Shown in pieces: positions 33,202 through 42,229 of a stretch of 61,110 bases of DNA (its first letter is position 1; each line of letters begins with the position of its first letter). The notes below the pieces were generated by a model, which searched no databases, had not been told where the DNA came from, and was given only the letters and a program-made list of their open reading frames with translations. The translations under genes and the position numbers were made by a program. The stretch is from an uncultured Opitutia bacterium (GTDB taxonomy: Bacteria > Verrucomicrobiota > Verrucomicrobiia > Opitutales > UBA953), in the NCBI GenBank assembly GCA_903919185.1, contig CAIXHF010000024.1, positions 1 to 61,110 of the forward strand, written 5' to 3'.

Positions 33202-35130
33202 TTAAAGTGGGTAAGGGATACCGTCGACCAAGATGGCCTCCGGACGTAAATCGATGGTGCAACCGAGGGCGGTGACGAAAGTAACGATGCGACCTGCGGC
33301 CGTCAGGCGGCGCGTCCAGGACGGTTCCCGGCGACCATACCGAGGCGCGAAGAAACCTTCGCCCGTCTGCCCATCCGCCGAAATCCAATTTTCTTCCGAG
33401 GGCTCCGAGCAAACTACCGCCAGCCGCTCCAGTCTGGCGCGGGTGCGGCCGTGCCAACGGAGTTCGCAGCGACCAGACGCAGCGGATGCCTGAACTTGAT
33501 CGACGACGACGAAGCCTTGCGGCAAGCGTAGGACGCGGCGGGTCCACGTGGCCCCGCCCAGATCTCGCAGGCTGGCACAAAAGCCCAAGGGTTCGGACTG
33601 GCGGATACAAGGCACCCACGGCAACCACAGGAAACGGCCAGCCTTGTGCATCGGTCCACGGCCCGCCTGGGTGACGACATTATGATGCACGGCTGATCCA
33701 AAATCCTCGGCTGGGCCGCCGCGGTAGGAAAATGTCCCGATGTCTTCGGTGAGCCAGGTGCCATCCCAATAGAGCGAGACGTGTAATTGGTCAGCCTGGC
33801 TCGGGCGATGCTGCCAAGCGGAGGGCATCCGTAAGAACGCCGCGCCGCGGTGATTGCGCAGCACCCCGACGCCGGCGGCCGGGCAGTCCACCTCTCCGCC
33901 GCCCGCCCAAGAGCGCGCGGTGATCGGCATAGGCCCAACCAATAACAGGGAGGCCTCATCCCACGGACCGGCGACGGGCCGACTACCTAGGAACAAGGCC
34001 TGCGCGGCGCCAACGGCGGGACGGAAATCGTGGGCGGGCACTCCGCTCAAGGGAAAGAGGTCGGCGCTATCGTCGGCACCATAACGCGGCACGGTTCCGT
34101 CCGCCTCCATTAAGTTCAGCAGGAACTCGGTGGCTTGGCTGACTTGGTCGCGAGTCTGCGGTGGCAGTCTTTCGCCCTCGGACCGGAGGACAACCTCGGC
34201 CCACGTCATCAATTGCAAAAACAGGCGGTGGTAATTCGTCGAGTGCTGGCTGAAGCCACCATCCGTATCAACGAGCGCAGCGACCTGCGGGAAAAGCGTC
34301 TCGAGTCCTTGGTCGCGCCAGCGGGTCGAGCCTTCTAGGTGCGGCCACAGCGCGCCGGCGGTGAAGAGTCCCAACGACTCGCTGATGCCGTGGTTGTTCT
34401 GCTGTGAAAGGGCGTACGAAAGGTGCGCCTGAATACGCTTCGCCGTCGCCGTTGCCAGCCGGGCAGTCAGCAGCACGCGCGCATCCGTCGTCGCGGGGTG
34501 ACCCCGAAAGGCCTGCAACGCAAAGGCCACGGCGATGAGCCGGAACGATGCTTCCTGTCCGCACATCCATTGCGGCCCGCGGTTGGGTGGATTGGCCTGC
34601 ATCCAGTCTTCGAGCAAAGCCCAGAACCGTTCGACGTGCCGAGTCTCTCCATCGAGTACCCAAGCCCGGACTAACGGGTACACCCAGGCGAAGCGCGAGA
34701 GTTCCCAGACCCCTTTGATGTCGGTAGTGCCGGCGTCCGAGAGTTTCGTCCAATGCACGGAGGCGGCGACTTCGGCACCATTGAGCACGCTGGTCTGCCA
34801 ACGTGGGTGCACGCCGGCATCCCATAAGTCGTGATTGAAGATCCGGAAACGCCCGAGCGCTAAGAGGTCGGCTTCGGCAACGGGCGAATGTCCATTCTCG
34901 ACTGCCCACGCTTCAATGTGCGGTGCCAGAAAAGTGCGGTCGATTTTAGCAATCGGGAGACACGGCGAGGAGCGACGCCAGTGAGCCGCGTAATCGCCCG
35001 GTACGTTAATCTGGTCCCAAGTCTGGACCGGGCAGCGACGCTCTAACCAGCCTAACGAACGTTCGGCCTTGAACCAAAGCCGACGCATGAACCAAGCCGG
35101 GCCAAGATGCTGGAGGGCGGAGAGATACAA
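33202..35130 (-). CDS. Heparinase II/III-family polysaccharide lyase-like protein
   Basis: 642 residues: an N-terminal alpha-toroid part (HDLWDAGVHPRWQTSV, RFAWVYPLVRAW, SQQNNHGISESLGLF, FSQHSTNYHRLFLQL, DGTVPRYGADDSADL) and a C-terminal beta-sandwich (HVSLYWDGTWLTEDIGTFSY, VVDQV). The NNHG and STNYHRL motifs hold the Asn, His and Tyr expected in the active site. No secretion signal is obvious. Within uronic-acid glycan operons such proteins may trim or repair intermediates or the polymer. The start is TTG at 35130: it restores the conserved opening LQHLGPAWFMRRLWFKAER, which the next ATG (35088) would cut off. Confidence 0.88.
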   Translation of the reverse strand: MYLSALQHLGPAWFMRRLWFKAERSLGWLERRCPVQTWDQINVPGDYAAHWRRSSPCLPIAKIDRTFLAPHIEAWAVENGHSPVAEADLLALGRFRIFNHDLWDAGVHPRWQTSVLNGAEVAASVHWTKLSDAGTTDIKGVWELSRFAWVYPLVRAWVLDGETRHVERFWALLEDWMQANPPNRGPQWMCGQEASFRLIAVAFALQAFRGHPATTDARVLLTARLATATAKRIQAHLSYALSQQNNHGISESLGLFTAGALWPHLEGSTRWRDQGLETLFPQVAALVDTDGGFSQHSTNYHRLFLQLMTWAEVVLRSEGERLPPQTRDQVSQATEFLLNLMEADGTVPRYGADDSADLFPLSGVPAHDFRPAVGAAQALFLGSRPVAGPWDEASLLLVGPMPITARSWAGGGEVDCPAAGVGVLRNHRGAAFLRMPSAWQHRPSQADQLHVSLYWDGTWLTEDIGTFSYRGGPAEDFGSAVHHNVVTQAGRGPMHKAGRFLWLPWVPCIRQSEPLGFCASLRDLGGATWTRRVLRLPQGFVVVDQVQASAASGRCELRWHGRTRARLERLAVVCSEPSEENWISADGQTGEGFFAPRYGRREPSWTRRLTAAGRIVTFVTALGCTIDLRPEAILVDGIPYPL

Positions 35131-35135
35131 AAGAA

Positions 35136-36365
35136 TCAGCGAATTTGGCCGCGCGTATCGATAAGCGCCTTGCCGGCGAACGATGCTAAGGTCAGCGACC
35201 CGAAGGCCCGATGGTCAACCAGCAGAACAATCACGTTCGCGGCCGCCATGGCTTCTTCAAGGCTCACGAGCTTGGCCTTGCCCGCTAAGCTGGATGGCAA
35301 GGCGCGCACGTGCGGCTCAACGGCCAGGACGGGGAGGCCGGCGGCGGCGAGCGCCAGCGCGATCTCGACCGCCGGAGATTCGCGCAAGTCATCGACGTTA
35401 GCCTTGAAGGCTAGCCCGAGGCAGGCCACGACCGGCTGCGCTTGCAGGGCGGCGGCCGCCCGGACTTGCGCGACGACGTGATGCGGCTTGTGGTCATTCA
35501 CTTCACGGGCCGTGCGCATGAGGCGAGCCTCCTCGGGCGCTGCGGCCACGATAAACCAAGGGTCTACGGCGATGCAGTGACCGCCCACCCCCGGCCCGGG
35601 CTGCAGAATCTTCACGCGCGGATGGCGATTCGCTAACCGGATGAGCTCCCAGACATCAACCTTCAGGCGATCACAAATTAACGAGAGCTCGTTTGCGAAG
35701 GCGATGTTCACGTCGCGAAAGGCATTCTCGGTCAACTTCGCCAGCTCGGCCGTCCGGGCGTCGGTCAGGAAAATCTGGGCGGTACAAAAGGTCTCGTACA
35801 AGGCCTTGGCGTGAACGGCCGCGGCGGGCGTGAGGCCGCCAGCGATACGGTCATTAGAAACCAGTTCCTTCAGCATCTGGCCAGGCAAGATCCGCTCGGG
35901 GCAATGCGCGTAGAGAATATCTGCTGGCAGCGCGATACCGCGACTAACTAACTCGGCCTCCAACCAAGCTTTTACTTTCTCAGTCGTGCCGACCGGAGAG
36001 GTGGATTCTAGGATAACCAGATTGCCGGCGCGGACGTGCGGAGCCAGCGAGCGGGTGGCGGCCTCGACATACGAGAGGTCGGGCAGGCGACTCCCGTCAG
36101 GCTGAACGTCAAAAGGCGTGGGGACGGCGAGAATGAAGACCTCCGCCGGGGCGGGAGTGGCGGCAGCGCGCAGGTTTCCTGACTGGACGGCGGCGCGGAC
36201 GAGTACGTCTAGGTCTGGCTCCTGGATGTGAATCTTTCCGCTGTTGATGGTCTCGACCACCGCAGGGCTGACGTCGACGCCGAGGACCCGCTTACCCTTG
36301 GTCGCGAAAATTGAAGCCGTCGGTAAACCGATGTAACCGAGGCCGAGGACGCACAGGTCGTTCAT
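35136..36365 (-). CDS. wecC: UDP-N-acetyl-D-mannosamine dehydrogenase
   Basis: 409 residues, two-step NAD+-dependent oxidation of UDP-ManNAc to UDP-ManNAcA. It starts with LCVLGLGYIGLPTASIFA, has FILAVPTPF, ILESTSPVGTTE, YAHCPERILPG and TENAFRDVNIAFANEL, and the active-site Cys264 in GPGVGGHCIAVDPW, a form diagnostic of WecC within the UDP-sugar dehydrogenase family. It overlaps the bi-domain oxidoreductase gene by ATGA. The product supplies the uronic acid probably handled by the WbuB-like transferase, the heparinase and possibly the AsnB homologue. Confidence 0.94.
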   Translation of the reverse strand: MNDLCVLGLGYIGLPTASIFATKGKRVLGVDVSPAVVETINSGKIHIQEPDLDVLVRAAVQSGNLRAAATPAPAEVFILAVPTPFDVQPDGSRLPDLSYVEAATRSLAPHVRAGNLVILESTSPVGTTEKVKAWLEAELVSRGIALPADILYAHCPERILPGQMLKELVSNDRIAGGLTPAAAVHAKALYETFCTAQIFLTDARTAELAKLTENAFRDVNIAFANELSLICDRLKVDVWELIRLANRHPRVKILQPGPGVGGHCIAVDPWFIVAAAPEEARLMRTAREVNDHKPHHVVAQVRAAAALQAQPVVACLGLAFKANVDDLRESPAVEIALALAAAGLPVLAVEPHVRALPSSLAGKAKLVSLEEAMAAANVIVLLVDHRAFGSLTLASFAGKALIDTRGQIR

Positions 36366-38431
36366 GGAGAGGAAGAGATGGGCATGCTTTGCATACGAAT
36401 AGACCAGCGGGAGACTTCCAGTAACTCGTCGAGGGGAATGGGGGCGGCGGCGCCGGTGGCGGCCCGGAGAAAAGCCTGCAGCGCCCAGCGGTGGCCTTTG
36501 TCGGGCGAAGACATCCAGAAACCGCCGCGGTTAAACCCGGCGATGCCACGACCGCGGCACTTCGTCCAGTTATCAATTTCCACTTCCCAATCCGCACCGG
36601 AAATCCGAAAGTGCTCCTTGGGCTGACTCGATGGGAGGTCCGTGAGGTAATGAATTTGTCCTGTGGAGCCATCCGCAAACTCCAAGGTGAAGCGACCCGC
36701 ATCTTGTCCATCAGTACCACGATAGGTGGCGTGGACGGAAGCAATCGGAGCGCCCGCCCAGTAACGGAAGAGGTCCACAAAGTGGCAAGCCTCGCCGACA
36801 ATCCGCCCGCCACCGACCTGCGGATCTAACAGCCAATGATCGCGGGCGAGGGTGCCAGCGTTGATAGTGGCTTCAAAATGCTTCGGTCCAGGAATGGGCC
36901 GAAGCCGTTGGGCAATGTGTTGGGCCAGCGGGGCGAAGCGGCGGTTGAAGCCCACCATCAGGAGCTGTCCACAGGCTGCCTGGGCGGCAGCGATTTCCGC
37001 TAACTCGACCTCGGAGAGTGCCAACGGCTTCTCGACCCAGACGGCCTTACCGGCCTGCAAGGCCGCGATGGCCTGGGCCGCATGCTGATGGTGTCGCGTA
37101 GACAGGAAGACCGAGCGGACGGCCGTATCGGCGAGGACTGTCTGTAAATCCGTGGAGACCCTCCAGGCCTTGGCTTGGCGGGCGACAATCAAAGCGGAGG
37201 CCCCTCGGGCCGAAACCACATGGGCGACGACCGGGCGCGGATTCTGAGCTAAGAGTGCAGGTACGAGCGTGCGGGCCGCAAAATTTCCAGCCCCGATGAG
37301 CGCCACTTGCTGAGTGGCCGGCGATGGCACGGCTGGCCGGAGGGTGACGTTTTGTGCTAAGAGATCCTCGCCATCGCCATAGGCCAATAGCAGCCCCAAG
37401 GTCCCCTTTCGGTGCATCGTCCCGTAAGCGCCATCCGCCTGCTCGAACGCCAGGCGATCGGAAATTAACCCCTCGGTCGACAGACGCCCTTGGGCCATGA
37501 GCGTGAGCACCGCCTGAAAGTTACTCCGCGCCGAGTAAACATCGGTCGGGTCGGGTGAGCCATAGGACTGGGAAACCTGGAAGCTGACTTCGTTGCGGTA
37601 GAAGTCCGCGCGGTTCAGTTGCAACCCGACCACGCCGACCAGGACGACTTTACCGTGGCGACGGCAACAACGGGCGGCGAGATTGACGGGGTCTGAGGCC
37701 GGCGTGGACGCGGTAATGAGAACCCCCGCAACACCCTGCCCCTCCGACCAAGCCAAGATATCAGGCAACGGATCAGCCGACGCGTGTAACGTGAAGCAGC
37801 GGGCGCCGAAACGTTCGGCGGCCAGGCATTTATCTGAATCGGGGTCGAGGCCATAGACCTCGTAACCTTGGGCGACCAGCAAGCGCACTGCAAGTTGGCC
37901 AATTAAGCCCAGACCACTGACCACAATACGGTCGCCGGGCTGGGCAGCCATTAGGCGCACTCCTTGCAGCGCAATGGCGGCGAGTGGCGTAAAAACAGCG
38001 TCCTCATCGGTAACGTTGTCGGGAATGCGCTCGACCAGACCATCGGCCACCGAGACGACTTCCGCGTGTGGTCCATTGGAAACGACGCGGTCGCCAAGCG
38101 AGAGGTCCGACCTCGTCGGGGCCGCGACGACCTGGCCTACACTGCAATAGCCCATCGGGATGGGCTGCGCGAGCTTGCTCCGGATGGCCTGGACAGCGGG
38201 CAGGAAGCCTTCGGCACGAATCTTTTGCCAAACTTGGCGGACCCGGTCGGGCTGTTGGCGGGCCTTCTGGAGCCAACCGGCGCGACCGAACTCGACAAGC
38301 ATGCGCTCCGTGCCGAGCGACACTAACGAATGCGTGGATTGAATCAGGACGCACCCCGCCGACGGGCCAGGCGCAGGCACGTGAGCCAGTTCCGTTCGAC
38401 CGGAACCTAAGTACTGCAGAATTTGTCGCAT
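36362..38431 (-). CDS. Bi-domain oxidoreductase: MDR dehydrogenase fused to Gfo/Idh/MocA
   Basis: 689 residues with two redox modules. Residues ~1-345 resemble medium-chain (zinc-type) dehydrogenases: SLGTERMLVEFGRAGWL, MGYCSVGQV, GDRVVSNGPHAEV and the Rossmann motif VVSGLGLIGQLAVRLL; the catalytic-zinc Cys of true alcohol dehydrogenases is not evident. Residues ~370-689 are Gfo/Idh/MocA-like: ALIGAGNFAARTLVPAL, VWVEKPLALSEVEL, GFNRRFAPL, GGRIVGEACHFVDLFRYW. This fusion is widespread beside heparinase-family genes and WbuB-like transferases. The substrate is unknown; a sugar or cyclic polyol linked to the uronic acid is a guess. Confidence 0.88.
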   Translation of the reverse strand: MRQILQYLGSGRTELAHVPAPGPSAGCVLIQSTHSLVSLGTERMLVEFGRAGWLQKARQQPDRVRQVWQKIRAEGFLPAVQAIRSKLAQPIPMGYCSVGQVVAAPTRSDLSLGDRVVSNGPHAEVVSVADGLVERIPDNVTDEDAVFTPLAAIALQGVRLMAAQPGDRIVVSGLGLIGQLAVRLLVAQGYEVYGLDPDSDKCLAAERFGARCFTLHASADPLPDILAWSEGQGVAGVLITASTPASDPVNLAARCCRRHGKVVLVGVVGLQLNRADFYRNEVSFQVSQSYGSPDPTDVYSARSNFQAVLTLMAQGRLSTEGLISDRLAFEQADGAYGTMHRKGTLGLLLAYGDGEDLLAQNVTLRPAVPSPATQQVALIGAGNFAARTLVPALLAQNPRPVVAHVVSARGASALIVARQAKAWRVSTDLQTVLADTAVRSVFLSTRHHQHAAQAIAALQAGKAVWVEKPLALSEVELAEIAAAQAACGQLLMVGFNRRFAPLAQHIAQRLRPIPGPKHFEATINAGTLARDHWLLDPQVGGGRIVGEACHFVDLFRYWAGAPIASVHATYRGTDGQDAGRFTLEFADGSTGQIHYLTDLPSSQPKEHFRISGADWEVEIDNWTKCRGRGIAGFNRGGFWMSSPDKGHRWALQAFLRAATGAAAPIPLDELLEVSRWSIRMQSMPISSSP

Positions 38432-38446
38432 CCGCGCTAATGGAAA

Positions 38447-40126
38447 TTACTCACCTTCGACGTGGCCAAGGTCGGCCTGTGTCCGCAAATCGTGTTCGGT
38501 GAACGTCACCATCGCGGCGATAATCAAGGCTAGGGCATAGAGCAGCGGCGTGAACCAGAAGATCAATTCGACCGTGGCGTGGAGACAAACAAGGATCAGC
38601 ACGCCGGCCAACGGAATTGCCTCGGGATGACCGCGGCGACAGGCCCGGCGAATCCAACGCCCTAACCACCACAAGCCGGCGAGGACCGGAAGCATCCCGA
38701 GCACACCCCATTCGGCCAGCATCTGCAGCCAGTCGCAATGGGCATAGGTAGCGCGAATGGCCAACTTGCCATTCGCGTCTTGGAGCGGCTTCTCGTCCGC
38801 CTGAAAAACGGGGGAAACCCAGCGGTAAGAACCGGCGCCCCAACCCGTCCAGATTTTGCCAGACCAGCCGCCGGCGCTGGCCATCGCCCAGGTCGAGCGG
38901 CGGAGAGGGGCGCGGTCATCGGAGCCGTTGACCTGATAGTTAGCGGCCTTCAATTGGATTTTTTTCTCTAGGCTCCGAAAGTCCCCCGCGAAAAGGAACG
39001 CCAAGAAAACTACGGACAGACCGGTCACGGAGACCCAAACGACATCACGCGACGCCTGCGCATCCTTCGGCGTGCCCAGAAAATATGCCAGCGGGGTAAC
39101 GACTGCTAGCAAGAGGAGTACCATGATAGCGGCGCCAATGCTCGTCGTGAAGAAAACAAAAAGGCCTAAAAAAGCGGCGCAAAAAGCGGCGAGCAGGTAG
39201 GGGCCCCCGCGGGCAACAGAAGCCTGGGTGCGACGTAAATGCCAGAATGTCAACGCCACCGCGACCGCGGCATTCAAATAAAAATAGATCCCCGCGTGGT
39301 TCCGGTTAATAAACGTCCCGAAAGTTGTCGCCCCGACGGGCACGGGATAGCCGAGGATCGCTTCCGTATAGCCCCGTTGATTCAGAAACCCGTACACGGC
39401 ATAGATGACCGCTACCGCGATGCTAATCCACGCCAGGATGACTAGGCCATGCCGCCGGCGCAGGCCGGCGCGCAGCGCCCCGAAGACCAGCCAAGGTCCC
39501 AGCAAGGTGAGCATGAGGCGCCAAGCGTTCATGCCGCCTGGATCACTTTCGTCGGACACGAACGGCGCCGCGAGGCCGCTCGGCAACCACGCCACCGGCT
39601 TCTCTCTGAAGATGCGCCAGAAGAGGTCCTTCTCCACCACCGTGCCCCAAGGGTTGAGGGCCTGCACCGCACAATAGGTGAATAGAGCGACCACGACCCA
39701 GAAAGGAACGGACGTCACCCAATCGCGTAGGCAATCCTTGGCGGGGCGGGAGCGCAGATCGCCGTAGAAGAGAATCGCTGGCAAGGTTTGGCCCACCAGT
39801 CCGCCTAAAGGGAAGGCCCAATAGTCAATGGCCGTCAGGGCACTGAAGCCATCGGCGGGGTTCGGCAGCCGCAGCCAGGTATATCCCAAAGCGAGGACCC
39901 AAACGCCGAGCGCATAACACTGCGTCCGATGGTTACCCACCGCCGCCACCAGCACCGCCACCGCGAGGCCCAGCAGTAGTAACATCGGCCAGAGCACCAC
40001 CCCACCCCACGTCCAAGGCACCAGCACAAGGATGGCCGCCGTCAAACCAATGACGGAAATCTCACGGGGCGTGAGCGCTGGCCGACGCGAACGGCGGCTA
40101 GCTTCAAAGGTGTGGTCGGCCGCCAT
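38447..40126 (-). CDS. O-antigen ligase/polymerase-family membrane protein (Wzy_C, candidate 2)
   Basis: 559 residues with ~11-12 hydrophobic segments. The periplasmic-loop signature FGTFINRNHAGIYF and later GWGAGSYRWVSP, YAHCDWLQMLAEWGVLGMLPVLAGL are typical of the Wzy_C/WaaL-like superfamily. It either polymerises repeat units or attaches glycan to a carrier. The start at 40126 lies five bases after the isomerase stop; an earlier Met is in that gene. The window therefore has two polymerase-like proteins; this one carries the better conserved ligase signature. Confidence 0.82.
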   Translation of the reverse strand: MAADHTFEASRRSRRPALTPREISVIGLTAAILVLVPWTWGGVVLWPMLLLLGLAVAVLVAAVGNHRTQCYALGVWVLALGYTWLRLPNPADGFSALTAIDYWAFPLGGLVGQTLPAILFYGDLRSRPAKDCLRDWVTSVPFWVVVALFTYCAVQALNPWGTVVEKDLFWRIFREKPVAWLPSGLAAPFVSDESDPGGMNAWRLMLTLLGPWLVFGALRAGLRRRHGLVILAWISIAVAVIYAVYGFLNQRGYTEAILGYPVPVGATTFGTFINRNHAGIYFYLNAAVAVALTFWHLRRTQASVARGGPYLLAAFCAAFLGLFVFFTTSIGAAIMVLLLLAVVTPLAYFLGTPKDAQASRDVVWVSVTGLSVVFLAFLFAGDFRSLEKKIQLKAANYQVNGSDDRAPLRRSTWAMASAGGWSGKIWTGWGAGSYRWVSPVFQADEKPLQDANGKLAIRATYAHCDWLQMLAEWGVLGMLPVLAGLWWLGRWIRRACRRGHPEAIPLAGVLILVCLHATVELIFWFTPLLYALALIIAAMVTFTEHDLRTQADLGHVEGE

Positions 40127-40131
40127 GCAGA

Positions 40132-41106
40132 TTAAACGAGGCCCGCTTGATAGATGTCGTGGATGCGCAGTAGACCGAGGCAACGTTGCGTCGTCGGCTC
40201 CGTCACTGGCAGGACGGAAATCTGCGACGGGCGATCCTCCATGATCCGGGCAGCATCGCCGAGCGAAACCGCTGGATGCGTGCGGATGGGATTCTTCGTC
40301 ATGATGTCGCCAGCATTAGCCGCGTTGAGATCGATACCCCGACTCAAGGCCCGCCGGAGGTCACCATCCGTGATCAGGCCGGCCAGGACTCCCTCCGCGC
40401 CCAAGATACAAGCGGCGCCGTGCGGATGACGGGTCATGGCGATGACGGTATCACGGAGCGATGTTTCCACGGAAACGACCGCGCAACGCTCGAGCGGTTG
40501 CAGGGCTTCGCCCACGGTGAGCAGTAAATTGCGCCCGAGTTGACCTGCCGGGTGGAAGCGCGCGAAGTCGCTCGCGGCAAAACCGCGCTTAGTCATCAAA
40601 GCCGCCGCCAAGGCATCGCCCAAGGCCAACGTCAGGAGCGCACTCGTTGTTGGGACCAGACCCAACGGGTCGGCTTCCGGGCGCGCGCCAATATCGAGGA
40701 CAATATCGGACTGTGTGGCCAAGGGCGACTGGACATTGCCGACGATGGCAATGAGCGGGGACTTGAAGGAGCGCAACACGGGCAAGAGCCGCACCAATTC
40801 GGCGGTCGAGCCCGAGCGGGACACGAGGATGACTGGATCGCCGGGCTGGAGGATCCCAAGGTCGCCATGCACCGCGTCGGCGGCATGCAGGAAGATTGCA
40901 GGCGTCCCGGTGCTGCACAGGGTCGCCGCGACCTTCTGCGCGATGAGGCCAGACTTGCCGACGCCACAGAGGACAACCTTGCCGGAGTGCGCCGCAATCA
41001 AATCGACGGCCTTCGTAAAGGTGCCGTCCAGACGCGTAGCGAGTTCGGAGAGCGCCTCGGCTTCGGCCTGCAGGAGAGCCCGGGCGGAATTTAGGGGAGT
41101 GGTCAT
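40132..41106 (-). CDS. kdsD: Arabinose-5-phosphate isomerase (KpsF/KdsD/GutQ family)
   Basis: 324 residues: SIS domain with VVLCGVGKSGLIAQKVAATL, HAADAVHGDLG and VSRSGSTAEL, followed by a CBS pair (DTVIAMTRHPHGAACILG, GLITDGDLRRAL, IMTKNPIRTHP). It converts ribulose-5-P to arabinose-5-P, the first step to Kdo. kdsB lies upstream, supporting CMP-Kdo synthesis for lipid A core or a Kdo-containing polymer. The start chosen (MTTPLNSARALL) fits the family; the in-frame extension upstream reads into the repeat element at 41142-41333. No Shine-Dalgarno sequence is visible. Confidence 0.92.
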   Translation of the reverse strand: MTTPLNSARALLQAEAEALSELATRLDGTFTKAVDLIAAHSGKVVLCGVGKSGLIAQKVAATLCSTGTPAIFLHAADAVHGDLGILQPGDPVILVSRSGSTAELVRLLPVLRSFKSPLIAIVGNVQSPLATQSDIVLDIGARPEADPLGLVPTTSALLTLALGDALAAALMTKRGFAASDFARFHPAGQLGRNLLLTVGEALQPLERCAVVSVETSLRDTVIAMTRHPHGAACILGAEGVLAGLITDGDLRRALSRGIDLNAANAGDIMTKNPIRTHPAVSLGDAARIMEDRPSQISVLPVTEPTTQRCLGLLRIHDIYQAGLV

Positions 41107-41141
41107 AGGGTGAAAGGAGAAAAGGTTGAGGCAGAGAGGCC

Positions 41142-41190
41142 GTGCAAAGGTGCAAATCGGAGAGCGGCTCCTGTGCAAACATGCAAAAGT
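41142..41190 (+). repeat. Left composite end of the gene-less element
   Basis: Boxes GTGCAAAGGTGCAAA and TGTGCAAACATGCAAAAG around a hairpin; 39 of 49 bases identical to 19312-19360. Confidence 0.7.
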
Positions 41191-41286
41191 GGTAAGCGAG
41201 TGGTAAAAGAAATAGGCTGGGCGGCCGTGTGCGGTAACGATCTAAAACAAAATCGAGCTAGCCGAGATATCGCGACAGCTTCGACG

Positions 41287-41333
41287 TTTGCACCTTTGCA
41301 CAGGCCGTAGGCCGATTAGCACTTTTGCACGCT
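41287..41333 (-). repeat. Right composite end of the gene-less element
   Basis: Boxes TTTGCACCTTTGCACA and AGCACTTTTGCACGCT around GGCCGTAGGCC; closely matches 19861-19906 with a single-base gap. Confidence 0.7.
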
Positions 41334-41362
41334 GCGGCTCTTGCCGAAGCCTTAGGCCGCCG

Positions 41363-42094
41363 TCAGAGCATCTTCCGAGCGACCGCCAGGTCTTCCGGGG
41401 TATCAATCGCGACGGGATGATACTGGGTAACGACGGTCTGGAACGTGAAGCCGTGGGCCAGGAAACGCAGCTGCTCCAGCGACTCGACCGTTTCGAGTTC
41501 GGTCGGTGCCAGCTTCGAGTAACCAGCTAAGGTTGCGCGGTCGTAGCCGTAGACGCCGATGTGGACCCAGTAATCGCGACGAGCGACCCACTCGGCCGGA
41601 TCAACACCGCGGAGGTGCGGAATCGGACTCCGCGAGAAGTAGATGGCTTCGCCACTCTCGGCCCGAACGACCTTGACCACACTACTAGCCATTAAGCGCT
41701 CGGTGGTCTGAATCTTCGAGACTGCGGTGACCAGCCGGCACTGCGTCTCCTTCCAGCGCGTAATCAAACCGTCCAAAAGGTCGGGCTGAATAAAAGGCTC
41801 GTCGCCTTGGACGTTCAGGAAAAAATCGCCAGGCACTTGGTCGATGACGCTCGCCATGCGCGCGGTGCCCGAAGGGCAATCGGGGGAAGTCATCACCACC
41901 TCGGCGCCAAAGCCGCGGGCGACCTGCGCGACCTCTTCGGAATCAGTCAGCAGAATTACGCGGTCCGCTTGGCGGACCTGCTTGGCCTTTTCCCAAACAT
42001 GCTGGACCACGGGCTTGCCGCCGAGGTCGAGCAGAACCTTGCGCGGTAGGCGCGTCGAGGCGAGGCGAGCGGGGATGCAAAGGGTAATGGACAT
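41363..42094 (-). CDS. kdsB: 3-deoxy-manno-octulosonate cytidylyltransferase (CMP-Kdo synthetase)
   Basis: 243 residues, the usual length. Conserved blocks are CIPARLASTRLPRKVLLDLGGKPVVQHV (nucleotide-binding), TDSEEVAQVARGFG, MTSPDCPSGTARMA, NVQGDEPFIQP and YFSRSPIPHLRG, ending with HPVAIDTPEDLAVA. It activates Kdo with CTP. It precedes the arabinose-5-P isomerase gene in the operon, separated by the repeat element, so both serve Kdo metabolism. The upstream gap to fcl is 135 bp, the second largest in the operon, and could hold an internal promoter. Confidence 0.96.
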   Translation of the reverse strand: MSITLCIPARLASTRLPRKVLLDLGGKPVVQHVWEKAKQVRQADRVILLTDSEEVAQVARGFGAEVVMTSPDCPSGTARMASVIDQVPGDFFLNVQGDEPFIQPDLLDGLITRWKETQCRLVTAVSKIQTTERLMASSVVKVVRAESGEAIYFSRSPIPHLRGVDPAEWVARRDYWVHIGVYGYDRATLAGYSKLAPTELETVESLEQLRFLAHGFTFQTVVTQYHPVAIDTPEDLAVARKML

Positions 42095-42120
42095 GATGAA
42101 AAATGGGTTAGGGTGATTAC

Positions 42121-42204
42121 TTGGCTAGAGGGCTAGGAACATCGGTGGGAGTACGGAGATCCGGATTAGCGGCCAAGGGGGGCGGGCGTTTACCCACTAG
42201 TCAA
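42121..42204. repeat. Imperfect inverted repeat in the fcl-kdsB gap
   Basis: TTGGCTAGAGGG (42121-42132) and its near complement CCCACTAGTCAA (42193-42204) match at 10 of 12 positions across an 84-bp span. This could be a decayed small element or chance. I see nothing else in the 135-bp gap. Confidence 0.25.
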
Positions 42205-42229
42205 CCAGCCGACCAAGCCATTGGGCCGC

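Larger units (their letters stand above)
41142..41333. mobile_element. Gene-less relative of the S23 element (MITE-like)
   Basis: 192 bp between kdsB and the arabinose-5-P isomerase gene. The left end 41142-41190 and right end 41287-41333 match the two ends of the S23 element at 19312-19906 in the same order and inverted relation. Each end has two TTTGCAnnTTTGCAC-like boxes around a hairpin (GGAG-AGCGG-CTCC on the left, GGCC-GTA-GGCC on the right). The 96-bp core shows no gene and no resemblance I can see to the other core. Confidence 0.6.

Noticed and set aside
33197-33628. 144-residue extension of WecB
   Set aside because: The added sequence overlaps the heparinase gene and has no similarity to the family; WecB begins at MRTVALIVGTRP.
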